39,934 nucleotides of DNA from Bacteroidota bacterium (GCA_023391015.1 JAEWBT010000135.1:1-39934), one strand, 5' to 3'. Counted from the first letter of the stretch, positions 1-7,949 are shown. Program-made: numbers and translations. Notes: generated by a model from the letters alone, not told the origin.

Positions 1-395
1 CTTTTATCCGCATCGGTGTGGACCGCAACATCATGCGCCGCCTCCAACCCAACGATTGGGACGGCGGCATTTTTGGCCTGCGCTACGGCTTTGCAGCGGC
101 GCAGCGGGGCGCGGCTGATTATACGGTCGGCAGTCCGGTTTGGGGCTATTCCAACGGCTCGGAAGCGGCGAAGGCTTTTTATTTTCACTGGGTGGAACTC
201 ACCGGCGGGATGCGGCTAGAGCTTTTCCGGAATGTTTTTGCAGGCTGGAACATCCGGGGCAAATTCATGATTACCAGCCTGGAGACCGGCGACCTGAAAC
301 CCAGCTACGTGGCCGGCTTTGGCGTGGCCGATAAAAGCACGGCTTTTGATTTCAACATCTGGCTGATGTATGCGCTGCGCTGGGCGCGGAAGTAG
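1..395 (+). CDS. DUF6048 family protein, C-terminal part (5' end outside window)
   Basis: The open frame runs in from the left edge, reading FIRIGVDRN before the first possible start, so only the last 131 residues or so are present. The alternating aromatic and hydrophobic strands, the segment WVELTGGMRLELFRNVFAGW and an ending of the form SYVAGFG...NIWLMYALRW resemble the outer-membrane beta-barrel-like DUF6048 family of Bacteroidota. In that family the last strand ends in an aromatic residue near the C-terminus, as in W-A-R-K here. The molecular function of the family is not known. No terminator with a T-run was found directly after the stop. The assignment rests on remembered family character, so it is moderate. 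Confidence 0.6.
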   Translation, partial: FIRIGVDRNIMRRLQPNDWDGGIFGLRYGFAAAQRGAADYTVGSPVWGYSNGSEAAKAFYFHWVELTGGMRLELFRNVFAGWNIRGKFMITSLETGDLKPSYVAGFGVADKSTAFDFNIWLMYALRWARK

Positions 396-715
396 GTTTT
401 TTAAGACAAAAGATGGACGATAGCCAAAAGACAAAAAAGAAAAGCGGACAGGCTAACACCACGCCTCTGGAGAGGCTCTTTCTGTTTCTCCCTTGCGCTT
501 TTCGCAAAAAAACATCAGGTCGCGTGAGCGACCGGCCCGGAAAAAACGTTTTTGGCTACAAACATTTGGCCCCGCCGGGGCCTCGTTATGACCAATGAAA
601 CAACCCGGTATTTACCCAAGGCGTGCCGATAGGTATCCAAGGCGTTCCGGCGCATATCTGAAGCATTCCGGTGAGGGGGCCAACTGGAAGGTCTTTCCTT
701 AGCACCTTGCCGGTA
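396..715. repeat. Non-coding stretch with several small perfect hairpins
   Basis: No credible gene is seen here. The region holds perfect palindromes: GCCTCT-GG-AGAGGC at 463-476, GGTCGC-GTGA-GCGACC at 518-533 and GGCCCC-GCC-GGGGCC at 568-582. The 13-mer CCTCTGGAGAGGC recurs at 24463-24475. From 616 the sequence becomes periodic. The two units 616-636 and 637-657 both begin CCAAGGCGT and are 21 bp long, and 658-678 is a third, weaker unit containing ATTCCGGTG. An open frame at 413-598 has no recognisable protein character and is not called. Confidence 0.6.
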
Positions 716-940
716 CAAGCCTGAAAGGCTCCAATTTGAATCGCCCTGCACGCAGTCCGGGGATGGAATGATAAATGGGAAAAGAACCCCGAAGGGATTC
801 AAACCACATCGTTCCAAAAGCCAAGACAAAGAAAGATTTTCCCAGCACGCGGGTTCAACCCTTTCAGGGTTGGGTTTCATGGTATCTTCCTTTCCGCCGG
901 TTGCACCGGCGGCTATTTACATTCAAGCCTTTCAGGCTTG
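716..940. repeat. REP/MITE-like composite of hairpins with inverted ends
   Basis: The ends are inverted copies of each other. CAAGCCTGAAAGGCT at 716-730 matches the reverse complement of 924-940, which is itself the perfect hairpin CAAGCCT-TTC-AGGCTTG. Inside are two more perfect hairpins, CAACCCT-TTC-AGGGTTG at 856-872 and CCGCCGG-TTGCA-CCGGCGG at 894-912, plus a weaker CCCC-GAA-GGGA near 787-797. Loops of GAA or TTC recur. No reading frame of note lies inside. This looks like a non-autonomous palindromic element such as those mobilised by REP-associated (RAYT, IS200-like) transposases. No such transposase is in the window, so mobility is inference. Confidence 0.6.
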
Positions 941-953
941 GCGATACGTGCCC

Positions 954-1177
954 GAATGATTCCGGGAATTATCCGAAGGGTTCCGGCACACGCTTGGAGA
1001 GTTCCGGTACGCGCCCGAAGAGTTCCGGTACGCGCCTGAAGAGTTCCGGTGCGTGCCTGGAGAGTTCCGGTGCGCGCCTGAAGAGTTCCGGTACGCACCC
1101 GAAGAGTTCCGGTGCGCGCCTGAAGAGTTCCGGTGCGCGCCTGAATGATTCCGGGAATTATCCGAAGGGTTCCGGCA
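954..1177. repeat. Tandem array, 21-bp units, with identical 35-bp flanks
   Basis: Eight units of 21 bp start at 980, 1001, 1022, 1043, 1064, 1085, 1106 and 1127. Their consensus opens GTTCCGGTRCGCGCC and closes TGAAGA, with one to five differences per unit. A 35-bp block (GAATGATTCCGGG ... GGTTCCGGCA) is found unchanged on both sides, at 954-988 and 1143-1177, exactly nine periods (189 bp) apart. Because 21 is a multiple of three, open frames run through on both strands, but their translations are only short repeating peptides, so no gene is called. The array lies directly downstream of the radical SAM gene. Confidence 0.9.
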
Positions 1178-1191
1178 ATCCCGCAATGCCT

Positions 1192-1260
1192 CCGTTACCA
1201 CCAACGGACGCTTCGTTACCACCAACGAACACTTCGTTACCACCAACGGACGCTTTGTTA
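1192..1260. repeat. Second 21-bp tandem array of unrelated sequence
   Basis: Three units start at 1192, 1213 and 1234 and a fourth is cut off at 1260. The core is CGTTACCACCAACGRACRCT. The unit length is the same 21 bp as in the array ending 15 bp upstream, but the sequence is different. It ends about 30 bp beyond the stop of the radical SAM gene. Confidence 0.85.
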
Positions 1261-1292
1261 ATTCCCTTCGGTTGCGTGTTTTCTTTGCGCTG

Positions 1293-3488
1293 CTACACTT
1301 GCAACAAGCCCGCTTTCCGGAGCGCCGCCAGGGGCTTTCCATCCCAAAAAAGCTCAAAATCATCCCAGCCCTGCGCCTCATACAGGGCGCGCACTTCGGC
1401 GCGGGTAGCGCGTTTTTCAGCCGTAAGGGAAAGCCTCGGCAATACATCCGCCAGCCAGGTGCCTTTCTCTTTGTCCAGCCGGAGGATAAGGGTTTCGCGG
1501 CGGGTAACGAGGGTTAGCTGCGCTTCTTCCCACGTCGCGCCTTTTTTGGATTTGGAGACAATCTGTAGCTCCACCGGCCCACCCAGCCACAACACGCGGG
1601 CGCTTTCTTTGGGCAACTGCAAGGCCGCTGCTTCCAAAACGCCGTGAATCCAGTCGGGTTTCACGGTGGTGCGGGTTACTTTCTCCTCAAACCATTTGTG
1701 GAGCGGGTCGCTGAGGCCAATGCCGTGCATGTAATTAAAGAGGGATTTTTTCAGGCCGTAGCCAAAAATATCGTGGTCGGTGCTGGTTTCTTCCTCATAG
1801 GCGCGGTCGTTGTTGGCGAAGGCACCTTCGGCCTGCATGATGCGTACGCCATATTTTTCCGGACTTTTCCCCACCGGACTGTGCGCCGTGAGGGCAAAGC
1901 GGTGCCAAAACGCGGATTTCATCACCCCGGCGGCAAACATCTGCCGCACCATCTCTAAAGAATCTATCGTCTCCACTGCCGTTTGGGTGGGAAAGCCATA
2001 CATTAGGTAGGCGTGCACGAGGATTCCGGCATCGGCAAAGGCTTTATTCACCTGCGCTACCTGGGCCACGGTTACGCCTTTATCAATCAGCTTCAGGAGG
2101 CGGTCGCTGGCCACTTCCAGTCCGCCGCTCACGGCAATGCAACCCGCTTCGCGCAGGAGGCGACAGAGGTCGGGCGTAAAGCTTTTCTCAAACCGGATGT
2201 TGGCCCACCAGCTCACCACCAAGCCACGGCGCAGGATTTCCAGCGACAAGTTGCGCATCAGGGCAGGCGGTGCGGCTTCGTCCACAAAATGAAAACCCGT
2301 GTTGCCGGTTTGGGCCACAATCGCTTCCATGCGGTCGGCGAGAATGCCGGCAGTGAGCGGCTCGTAGTCGGCGATGTAGGGCAGGGTGGTGTCGCAGAAG
2401 GTGCATTTCCCCCAGTAGCAGCCATGCGCCATCGTGAGCTTGTTCCAGCGGCCATCGCTCCAAAGGCTGTGCATCGGGTTGGTTACTTCGATGACCGAAA
2501 CGTAATCCTGCAATGGCAAGCCGGAGTAATCGGGCGTGCCGGCTTCGGCCTGGGCGTAGTCGCGGCAGGTAGCGGAATCCTTAAAAACCACTTTTCCGCC
2601 TTCGAGCAGAAAGGTTCTTTTTAAAAGCGAAGCGTCCGCACAATTTCCGGAAATATAGGTGTAGAGGCTTTCCATCGGGGCCTCGCCATCGTCCAGGCAA
2701 ATAAAATCCACTGCCTCAAAAATGCGCCCATCCTGCAGGCTGCGGAGTTCGGTGTTGGGGTAGCCGCCGCCCATCGCAATCTTGACGTGGGGGTAATGCG
2801 CCTTGAGCCATTGCCCGCAGCGCAGCGCCGCGTAAAGATTTCCGGGAAACGGTACCGAAAACGCCACAAGCGCGGGCTGGTGGGATTCCATAAGATTCCC
2901 CAAAAGCTGCGTGGTGATGGCATCAATAAAACCCGGCGGCTGCGAAAGCGCTTCGTACAATTCATCGTAGGAATGCGCGGCGGCAGAAAGCTTTTCGGCG
3001 TAGCGGGAAAAACCAAAATGATGATCCACCGTTTCGGTGATCAGGTCGCTGAGGTCTTCCAGATACAGCGTAGCAAGGTATTTAGCGGCATCCGCAATGC
3101 CCATATCGCCAAAAGCGGCCTCCATATCGGGCACCTGACTGAACCGGCTTCCTTCGGGAAGGAAACGACGGTGCATGATGTTGCGCGCCAGGGTAGGGTC
3201 TTTCCCCTGCAAAAAACGCATCACCGGACCGATGGTGCGCAGGTACTCTTCCTTCAGAAAAAGCATCCGGCGGGCATTGGCCGACGGTTCCGGAAAGGCT
3301 GCCGATTTCCGGAAAATCTGACCCAAACCCACCGGCGAAAACACCTGCAGGAGCACTTCCAGTCCCAGATCGCTTTGCGCTGCGGGAATGCCGCGCGATT
3401 GCAGAAAGCCCTTGAGATACGCAGTGGCGGGATAGGGCGTGTTGAGTTGGGTAAACGGCGGGGTGATAAGGAGAATGGGCTGGGACAC
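1293..3488 (-). CDS. B12-binding-type radical SAM protein
   Basis: A 731-residue protein starting at GTG (MSQPILLITPP). The N-terminal part (about residues 1-330) has the pattern of a cobalamin-binding-like domain, including a Rossmann-type SVPFPGNLYAALRCGQWLK and GGGYPN segment, but the usual DxHxxG base-binding motif was not seen. The radical SAM cluster-binding motif is at C357, C362 and C365 (GCYWGKCTFCD), a Cx4Cx2C spacing rather than the usual Cx3Cx2C. SAM-binding elements (HFVDEA, ISGGLEVASDRLL) follow, and then a C-terminal region of about 200 residues. The enzyme is expected to cleave S-adenosylmethionine with a [4Fe-4S] cluster. The substrate is unknown. The gene diverges from the DUF2382 pair, and a TAACTTTA sequence upstream could be its -7 box. 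Confidence 0.85.
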   Translation of the reverse strand: MSQPILLITPPFTQLNTPYPATAYLKGFLQSRGIPAAQSDLGLEVLLQVFSPVGLGQIFRKSAAFPEPSANARRMLFLKEEYLRTIGPVMRFLQGKDPTLARNIMHRRFLPEGSRFSQVPDMEAAFGDMGIADAAKYLATLYLEDLSDLITETVDHHFGFSRYAEKLSAAAHSYDELYEALSQPPGFIDAITTQLLGNLMESHQPALVAFSVPFPGNLYAALRCGQWLKAHYPHVKIAMGGGYPNTELRSLQDGRIFEAVDFICLDDGEAPMESLYTYISGNCADASLLKRTFLLEGGKVVFKDSATCRDYAQAEAGTPDYSGLPLQDYVSVIEVTNPMHSLWSDGRWNKLTMAHGCYWGKCTFCDTTLPYIADYEPLTAGILADRMEAIVAQTGNTGFHFVDEAAPPALMRNLSLEILRRGLVVSWWANIRFEKSFTPDLCRLLREAGCIAVSGGLEVASDRLLKLIDKGVTVAQVAQVNKAFADAGILVHAYLMYGFPTQTAVETIDSLEMVRQMFAAGVMKSAFWHRFALTAHSPVGKSPEKYGVRIMQAEGAFANNDRAYEEETSTDHDIFGYGLKKSLFNYMHGIGLSDPLHKWFEEKVTRTTVKPDWIHGVLEAAALQLPKESARVLWLGGPVELQIVSKSKKGATWEEAQLTLVTRRETLILRLDKEKGTWLADVLPRLSLTAEKRATRAEVRALYEAQGWDDFELFWDGKPLAALRKAGLLQV

Positions 3489-3618
3489 GGATTCGGGGCA
3501 AACAAAGCGTTGGGCGGGCCGGTAAAGTTATTTCTTTCTAAACGGTGCCGGAAAACCGGCTGGCTGGTACGGTCTTTTAACCTCAGAAGGTATCCCACCT
3601 TCTTTCTGTTTTAGAAAA

Positions 3619-4080
3619 ATGACTGACCCAGAAACTTCTCCATTTTCCGGAAATCTACCCGCCAACGACCCGCCACCGGCGAGCGCAGCGCTGCCTGTGA
3701 TCCCGATTGTGGAAGAGTATGCCACCGTAGGTAAAAAGACGGTGGAAACCGGCCGGGTGGTGATTTCTAAAAAAGTAGAAGCGCATCAGGAAAGCGTGCA
3801 TGTGGTGGCTTCTCACGACGAAACCGATGTGGAACGCATCACCCTGAACCGCATTGTGGATGCTGCCCCGGCGGTGCGCTACGAAGGCGACACGATGATT
3901 ATCCCCGTGGTGAAAGAAGTAGCCGTGGTTGAGAAAAAGTTGATGCTGATTGAAGAAATCCGCGTGACGCGCCGGAAGGTACAAACGCAGGAAACCGTTC
4001 CGGTCACGCTGCGCAAAGAACGCATTGAGATTGTGCGGGAAAGTGCTTCGGCGCCCCCCGATCTTCCCCCCAAAGCCTAA
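3619..4080 (+). CDS. DUF2382 (YsnF/AvaK-type) stress protein
   Basis: A 153-residue soluble protein. Residues from about 25 to 145 consist of the repeating charged strands typical of the YsnF/AvaK domain (DUF2382): IPIVEEYATVGKKTVETGRVVISKKV, then IIPVVKEVAVVEKKLMLIEEIRVTRRK, then a second strand ending in TLRKERIEIVRE. Members occur with general-stress genes in many bacteria, but no biochemical activity is established. The ATG at 3619 lies 131 bp from the divergent radical SAM start. The next gene, another DUF2382 protein, begins 41 nt downstream on the same strand, so the two probably form one transcript. The N-terminal 20 residues are low-complexity and proline-rich. Confidence 0.85.
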   Translation: MTDPETSPFSGNLPANDPPPASAALPVIPIVEEYATVGKKTVETGRVVISKKVEAHQESVHVVASHDETDVERITLNRIVDAAPAVRYEGDTMIIPVVKEVAVVEKKLMLIEEIRVTRRKVQTQETVPVTLRKERIEIVRESASAPPDLPPKA

Positions 4081-4121
4081 ACCCTTTTCTTTTTTAACCC
4101 CCTATAAACCCCCTTTTAGTT

Positions 4122-5117
4122 ATGAAAACAGTAGTTGGTATTTTCGACTCCGCAGAAGAAGCCCGTAAGGCCGTTAGTAAACTCCAGGAAGCCGGTTTCG
4201 CAACCGAAAGCATTGACCACGCCACCGGCGTAGCAGGCACCATGACCGGCACGGCAGGTATGCCCGGTGGTACAGACGCTTATACAAACACTTCCGGCAC
4301 AATGGTGGAAGGTGCTGCCGACAAAGTGGACCGTGCTGCCGGACAGGCTGTTCACACTGATTCCGGTACCGGCAAACCTCTGGGCGGCTATGACGCACAG
4401 GTAAATTCCTCTGGGACGATGGTGGAAGGCGCTGCCGATGCGGTGGACCGTGGCACCTCAGCCATTGGTCGTTTCTTTAAAAACCTGTTTACCGATGACG
4501 ATGACCGCGCCGACCGCTATACGCACGTGGCTTCTGCTTCCCAGTCGGTGATTACTGTGCACGCAGATACCGACGACCGCGCCGAAAAAGCCGCCGATAT
4601 TATGGATGACTGCGGCGCAATTAACGTGGATGAGCGCGCTTCTCAATATGGCTATGGCACGATGAACACTGCTGCCACAACGGCCAACACCGACATGTCG
4701 GCCCGCACCGCTGCCCCCGGCGAAACCCTGAAAGTAGTAGAGGAAAACCTGAACGTAGGCAAGCGGGAAGTTGAAACCGGTGGCGTACGCCTGCGCTCCC
4801 GCGTGGTGAGCCGCCCGGTAGAAGAAAACCTGCGTTTGCGCGAAGAGTATGTGTATGTAAACCGCAAGCCGGTGGACCGTCCTGCAACCGAAGCTGATTT
4901 TAATACATTCCGCGAAGGCACCGTAGAAATGCGCGAGACCGCCGAAGTGCCCGTGGTAAACAAAGAAGCCCGCGTGGTGGAAGAAGTGAGCCTGGGTAAA
5001 GACGTAACCGAGCGCGAAGAAACCATCCGCGATACGGTGCGTAAAACCGAGGTGGACGTAGAGCAAATTCCCGGTAAAGTAAACATCAACCGCACCGGCA
5101 ACGATACCGCGCTGTAA
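4122..5117 (+). CDS. YflT-like plus DUF2382 stress protein
   Basis: 331 residues. The N-terminus (MKTVVGIFDSAEEARKAV, residues 1-35) and the segment at about 128-165 (THVASASQSVITVHADTDDRAEKAADIMDDCGA) look like one general-stress YflT domain. It is interrupted by a glycine/threonine-rich insertion containing a direct repeat, SGTMVEGAAD at 58-67 and again at 97-106. Residues 205-320 are a full DUF2382 domain with highly charged strands (LKVVEENLNVGKREVETGG, RPVEENLRLREEYVYVNRK). No signal peptide is present, so it is probably cytoplasmic. It follows the smaller DUF2382 gene by 41 nt and is closed by a strong terminator. A role in envelope or desiccation stress is inference. Confidence 0.85.
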   Translation: MKTVVGIFDSAEEARKAVSKLQEAGFATESIDHATGVAGTMTGTAGMPGGTDAYTNTSGTMVEGAADKVDRAAGQAVHTDSGTGKPLGGYDAQVNSSGTMVEGAADAVDRGTSAIGRFFKNLFTDDDDRADRYTHVASASQSVITVHADTDDRAEKAADIMDDCGAINVDERASQYGYGTMNTAATTANTDMSARTAAPGETLKVVEENLNVGKREVETGGVRLRSRVVSRPVEENLRLREEYVYVNRKPVDRPATEADFNTFREGTVEMRETAEVPVVNKEARVVEEVSLGKDVTEREETIRDTVRKTEVDVEQIPGKVNINRTGNDTAL

Positions 5118-5157
5118 GTTTTTTCCGGAAAATACCGCCTTTTAAAGGCAACGAAGC

Positions 5158-5190
5158 GAGCCTGTACATCCTTTGTGCAGGCTCTTTTTT
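5158..5190 (+). terminator. Rho-independent terminator after the DUF2382 pair
   Basis: An 11-bp stem (GAGCCTGTACA / TGTGCAGGCTC, one G-T wobble) with the 5-nt loop TCCTT is followed by six T. It lies 40 nt after the stop at 5117 and just before the pirin promoter. Confidence 0.9.
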
Positions 5191-5213
5191 CATTGAGAAA
5201 AAGCCCGGGCGCT

Positions 5214-5221
5214 TACCTTTA
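5214..5221 (+). promoter_or_regulatory. -7 box, pirin gene; start codon 4 nt downstream
   Basis: TACCTTTA matches seven of eight positions of the Bacteroidota -7 consensus TAnnTTTG. It ends four bases before the ATG at 5226, so transcription would begin at or beside the start codon. No clear -33 TTTG was found. Confidence 0.45.
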
Positions 5222-5225
5222 AAAA

Positions 5226-5951
5226 ATGAATTCAGAAGCTCCTTTTGTGTATCATCCGGCCGCCTCGCGGGGCAGCGCCGATTATGGCTGGCTCCAGGCA
5301 AAGCATACGTTTTCTTTTGGCCAATACCAAGACCCCGAAAGAATGCACTTTGGCGTGTTGCGCGTGCTGAATGATGATATCGTGGCGCCCGGTAGCGGCT
5401 TTGCCAAGCATCCGCACGACAATATGGAAATCATCACCATTCCGTTGCGCGGCAGCCTGGCGCATAAAGACAGTATGGGTAACGAAGAAGTGATCAAAGC
5501 CGGCGAGATTCAGGTGATGAGCGCCGGAAGCGGCATTAAGCACAGCGAGTTCAACCCTTCCAAAACCGAGGCCGTGAACCTGCTGCAAATCTGGTTGTTT
5601 CCCAACCGCCGCGAGGTAACGCCGCGCTACCAGACCATTCCGGTGGAATATTCCGACGAAGATATTTTTCAGCAGATCGTTTCGCCGCATCATCAGGACG
5701 CTGGGGCATGGATTTATCAGAACGCGTGGTTTTATCTGGCAACCTTACACGCAGGTGCGGAGGTTACCTATAAGCTAAACGAGCCCGCCAATGGCGTGTA
5801 TATCTTCGTGATTTCCGGAAATATTACCGTCAACGGGCAGGTTCTTTCGGCCCGCGACGGTTATGGCATCTGGACGGTTTCGGAGGTGCCGATTACCTGT
5901 GATGCAGATGCGCTGATACTGGTGATGGAAGTGCCGATGGGGTTTGAATAG
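5226..5951 (+). CDS. Pirin family protein (bicupin)
   Basis: 241 residues, the length of small bacterial pirins such as E. coli YhhW. The N-terminal cupin carries the expected metal ligands H62 and H64 (KHPHDNMEIITIPLRG) and H106 and E108 (GIKHSEFNPS). The C-terminal half is a second cupin without an obvious metal site (YKLNEPANGVYIFVISGNITV). Relatives oxidise quercetin in vitro or act as redox-sensing regulators, and the physiological role here is unknown. The gene stands alone between a terminator and a convergent T9SS gene only 12 bp away. One TTTCCGGAAA copy (5812-5821) lies inside and encodes ISGN. Confidence 0.9.
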   Translation: MNSEAPFVYHPAASRGSADYGWLQAKHTFSFGQYQDPERMHFGVLRVLNDDIVAPGSGFAKHPHDNMEIITIPLRGSLAHKDSMGNEEVIKAGEIQVMSAGSGIKHSEFNPSKTEAVNLLQIWLFPNRREVTPRYQTIPVEYSDEDIFQQIVSPHHQDAGAWIYQNAWFYLATLHAGAEVTYKLNEPANGVYIFVISGNITVNGQVLSARDGYGIWTVSEVPITCDADALILVMEVPMGFE

Positions 5952-5963
5952 AAAGCCTATCAA

Positions 5964-7526
5964 TTACTGCACAATCAACTTTTGACATGGAGAAGGCTTA
6001 CCATCCGGCTGAAAGCAGACGAGATAAGCACCTGCAGGCCATGAGGTAGTATTGATGTTAAGTTGCTCCTTTCCCGCTGCTACCCGCTGTTGGAATACCA
6101 GTTTGCCTTCGGCATTGGTAGCGGTCAACACACCTTTTGAATGCGCGTCTTCAAAACGAATCTCTACGCTGTTGCGGGTGGAATTAGGGGAAAGCGTGAA
6201 GACAGCTGTGGAAGTAGGTGCTTCTGTTACAGAGAGGGGAACAACGGAGAGCGTGCTGAATGTGAGCGCACGGCTGCCTCCAAAAAAAGTATTTGCCAAA
6301 CAGTTTTGACCAGTGCCTTCGGGAGCTTGAGTGCCAAAAGCTTCTCCAAAGAGGCAAAAGCTGTTCTTGTAGGGGAAGATATATCGGGCGATGTATCCGT
6401 ACTGATTGGAAAATTTGCGATGCTGGATTATCTGTCCGTTGCTGTCTACACTGATAAGCTGTGTAGGCGTTAGGGTGTTGCTTGCATTAGCAGTAATAAA
6501 ATAACCGCCATTAGGCGCTTTGCAAAGGGAAGATCCATCTAACTCATTACCGCTGGTTCCATACAGGTTTCCCCATTTGAAGTTTCCGGCGGTGTCTAGC
6601 TTCATCAGGAAAATATCGTCGTAGCCATGAGTTGGGATGCCCGCAAATTCTGGCCCGCCATTGTTGGTTCTTCCTGTTACCAGAATACTATTATCCCGTT
6701 CGTCGTAAATGGCTTTGCTCACAAAAGCAGAACCATGTGCTTTACTCCAAAGCACATTTCCAACACTGTCCAATTTAATGGTGTAGACGGCAACACCAGG
6801 ATGGCCTGTTACATCTGCACAGTCGTGATCTTTAGAAGTAGTGGCACCAATAAGGTAATAATTTTTGCCGTCGCAGATCACGCGTGCGTTTAATTCCGCG
6901 TCAGAAGTACCCAACGTCCGCACCCATTGTTTATTACCTAGGCTATCCAATTTCATCAATACCCAATCAATTGTAGGGAAAGCGCCAGGCGGATAGTCGT
7001 AAGTAACAAGTACATCGCTGTCGCGTTCGGTAGCGAAGCCCAACATCAAAAAGCCATTGTCTGGTGTGGTAATGAACTGTAGGGTTCCACTGCCAGCATT
7101 TTTACCGTAATCCCTTCGCCACAGGTAGTTGCCCATTGCGTCGTAACGGAAGATGCTCATGGAGTTCCAAGGGTACGTTCCGCCGTTAATGGCATAGCCC
7201 CCATCAGCAGTCTGACACACGGTAGAAGCCCATACCGGTGTGTCGCAGAAGTTCTTGATCCACTCAATGTTGCCCAAAGAATCCAGCTTGCCCATCACCG
7301 GGTTTCTGCCACTGCCGGGGCAGGATGGCAGAATACCGCCGCCCGGCTTGGCCGCTACGCCGGTAAAGAAAAAGCCGCCGTCTTTCGTTTGAATGATGTC
7401 GGTTATCTGCTCAAAAGTGGTCGGGTTGGAGTTGCAATAGAAGCGCGTGGAGTCAATGCGCAGGCCTTGGGCGTGCGTTGCAAACGCAGTAATCAGGCAC
7501 AGCAGTATGAAAAAAACTTTTTTCAT
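5964..7526 (-). CDS. T9SS type A cargo protein with blade-like repeats
   Basis: 520 residues from the ATG at 7526, chosen because it begins the signal peptide MKKVFFILLCLITAFATHAQ. An in-frame ATG at 7571 would add a poor N-terminus. The body (about 25-425) is a run of repeats of 50-60 residues with the pattern TxDGGFxxxG ... KLDSLGNxxW, such as MGKLDSLGNIEWIKN, MKLDSLGNKQWVRTLG, IKLDSVGNVLWSKAHG and MKLDTAGNFKWGNLYG, probably a beta-propeller. The last 75 residues are a T9SS type A sorting domain (VEIRFEDAHSKGVLTATNAEGK ... LIVQ), so the protein should be exported to the periplasm, sent through the type IX system and anchored or released. Function beyond that is unknown. A good -33/-7 promoter lies just upstream. 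Confidence 0.85.
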   Translation of the reverse strand: MKKVFFILLCLITAFATHAQGLRIDSTRFYCNSNPTTFEQITDIIQTKDGGFFFTGVAAKPGGGILPSCPGSGRNPVMGKLDSLGNIEWIKNFCDTPVWASTVCQTADGGYAINGGTYPWNSMSIFRYDAMGNYLWRRDYGKNAGSGTLQFITTPDNGFLMLGFATERDSDVLVTYDYPPGAFPTIDWVLMKLDSLGNKQWVRTLGTSDAELNARVICDGKNYYLIGATTSKDHDCADVTGHPGVAVYTIKLDSVGNVLWSKAHGSAFVSKAIYDERDNSILVTGRTNNGGPEFAGIPTHGYDDIFLMKLDTAGNFKWGNLYGTSGNELDGSSLCKAPNGGYFITANASNTLTPTQLISVDSNGQIIQHRKFSNQYGYIARYIFPYKNSFCLFGEAFGTQAPEGTGQNCLANTFFGGSRALTFSTLSVVPLSVTEAPTSTAVFTLSPNSTRNSVEIRFEDAHSKGVLTATNAEGKLVFQQRVAAGKEQLNINTTSWPAGAYLVCFQPDGKPSPCQKLIVQ

Positions 7527-7545
7527 AAAGGGCAGAATTCTAAAC

Positions 7546-7574
7546 CAAATGTAAAAAATTTTAACAAACACAAA
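7546..7574 (-). promoter_or_regulatory. Bacteroidota promoter for the T9SS cargo gene
   Basis: On the minus strand TTTG (7574-7571), 17 nt, then TACATTTG (7553-7546), an exact TAnnTTTG -7 box. The start codon at 7526 is about 19 nt further on. Confidence 0.65.
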
Positions 7575-7664
7575 AGTTTTAAGAAATATTCCTTGCTACT
7601 CTGCCTTTGATATTTTTACAATCTCAATACCTCCGGACCTCCCGGTACGGGGGGCGACAAGAGT

Positions 7665-7832
7665 GCCTCCGCAATCCTTTCCCCGCCTTCCGCAACGCTT
7701 TTCTGCCCTCCCGTAGCACCTCCCGATCCTTCCGCTGTCCTTTTCGAGCGTTCCGCAGTGTCTTCCGAGACTTCCGCAATCCTTTCCGAGCGTTCCGCAG
7801 CATCTTCTGAGCCTTCAGTAAAACATTCCGAG
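7665..7832. repeat. Degenerate tandem array, 20-21-bp units
   Basis: Eight units start at 7665, 7685, 7705 (20 bp each), then 7725, 7746, 7767, 7788 and 7809 (21 bp each). The consensus is GAGCGTTCCGCANTGTCTTC plus C. Together with the hairpin at 7858 it fills the gap between the T9SS cargo gene and the DUF445 gene. No protein-like frame crosses it. Confidence 0.85.
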
Positions 7833-7857
7833 TAATATATCTGCGTGCAAGGCACTA

Positions 7858-7881
7858 AAAAAGGGCTCCTAAGCCCTTTTT
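7858..7881 (-). terminator. Terminator of the DUF445 gene (probably bidirectional)
   Basis: A perfect 10-bp stem AAAAAGGGCT / AGCCCTTTTT with a 4-nt loop. The A- and T-runs at both feet would let it work in either direction. It is about 70 nt beyond the DUF445 stop. Confidence 0.8.
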
Positions 7882-7949
7882 CTGTTTATATGATTGGTGG
7901 CAGAGGCGTAACTGGCCCGCCGGAGTCGTCTCCGGAAGCGGGGCATTCC

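Noticed and set aside
413..598. Small open frame after the DUF6048 gene
   Set aside because: It is built over several DNA hairpins and has no protein-like composition.
954..1260. CRISPR array
   Set aside because: The units are directly joined with no unique spacers, the 21-bp length is too short, and no cas genes are present.
932..1447. Minus-strand repeat-protein frame
   Set aside because: It is the same repeat read on the other strand. No start signal, and it overlaps the radical SAM 3' end.
775..1647. Long plus-strand open frame through the repeats
   Set aside because: It is open only because the repeat period is a multiple of three and because it runs antisense to the end of the radical SAM gene. 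The translation is low-complexity and matches no known protein type.
7607..7855. Small frames across the 7665-7832 array
   Set aside because: They arise from the 21-bp period. Serine/arginine- or glutamate-rich periodic peptides with no family resemblance.
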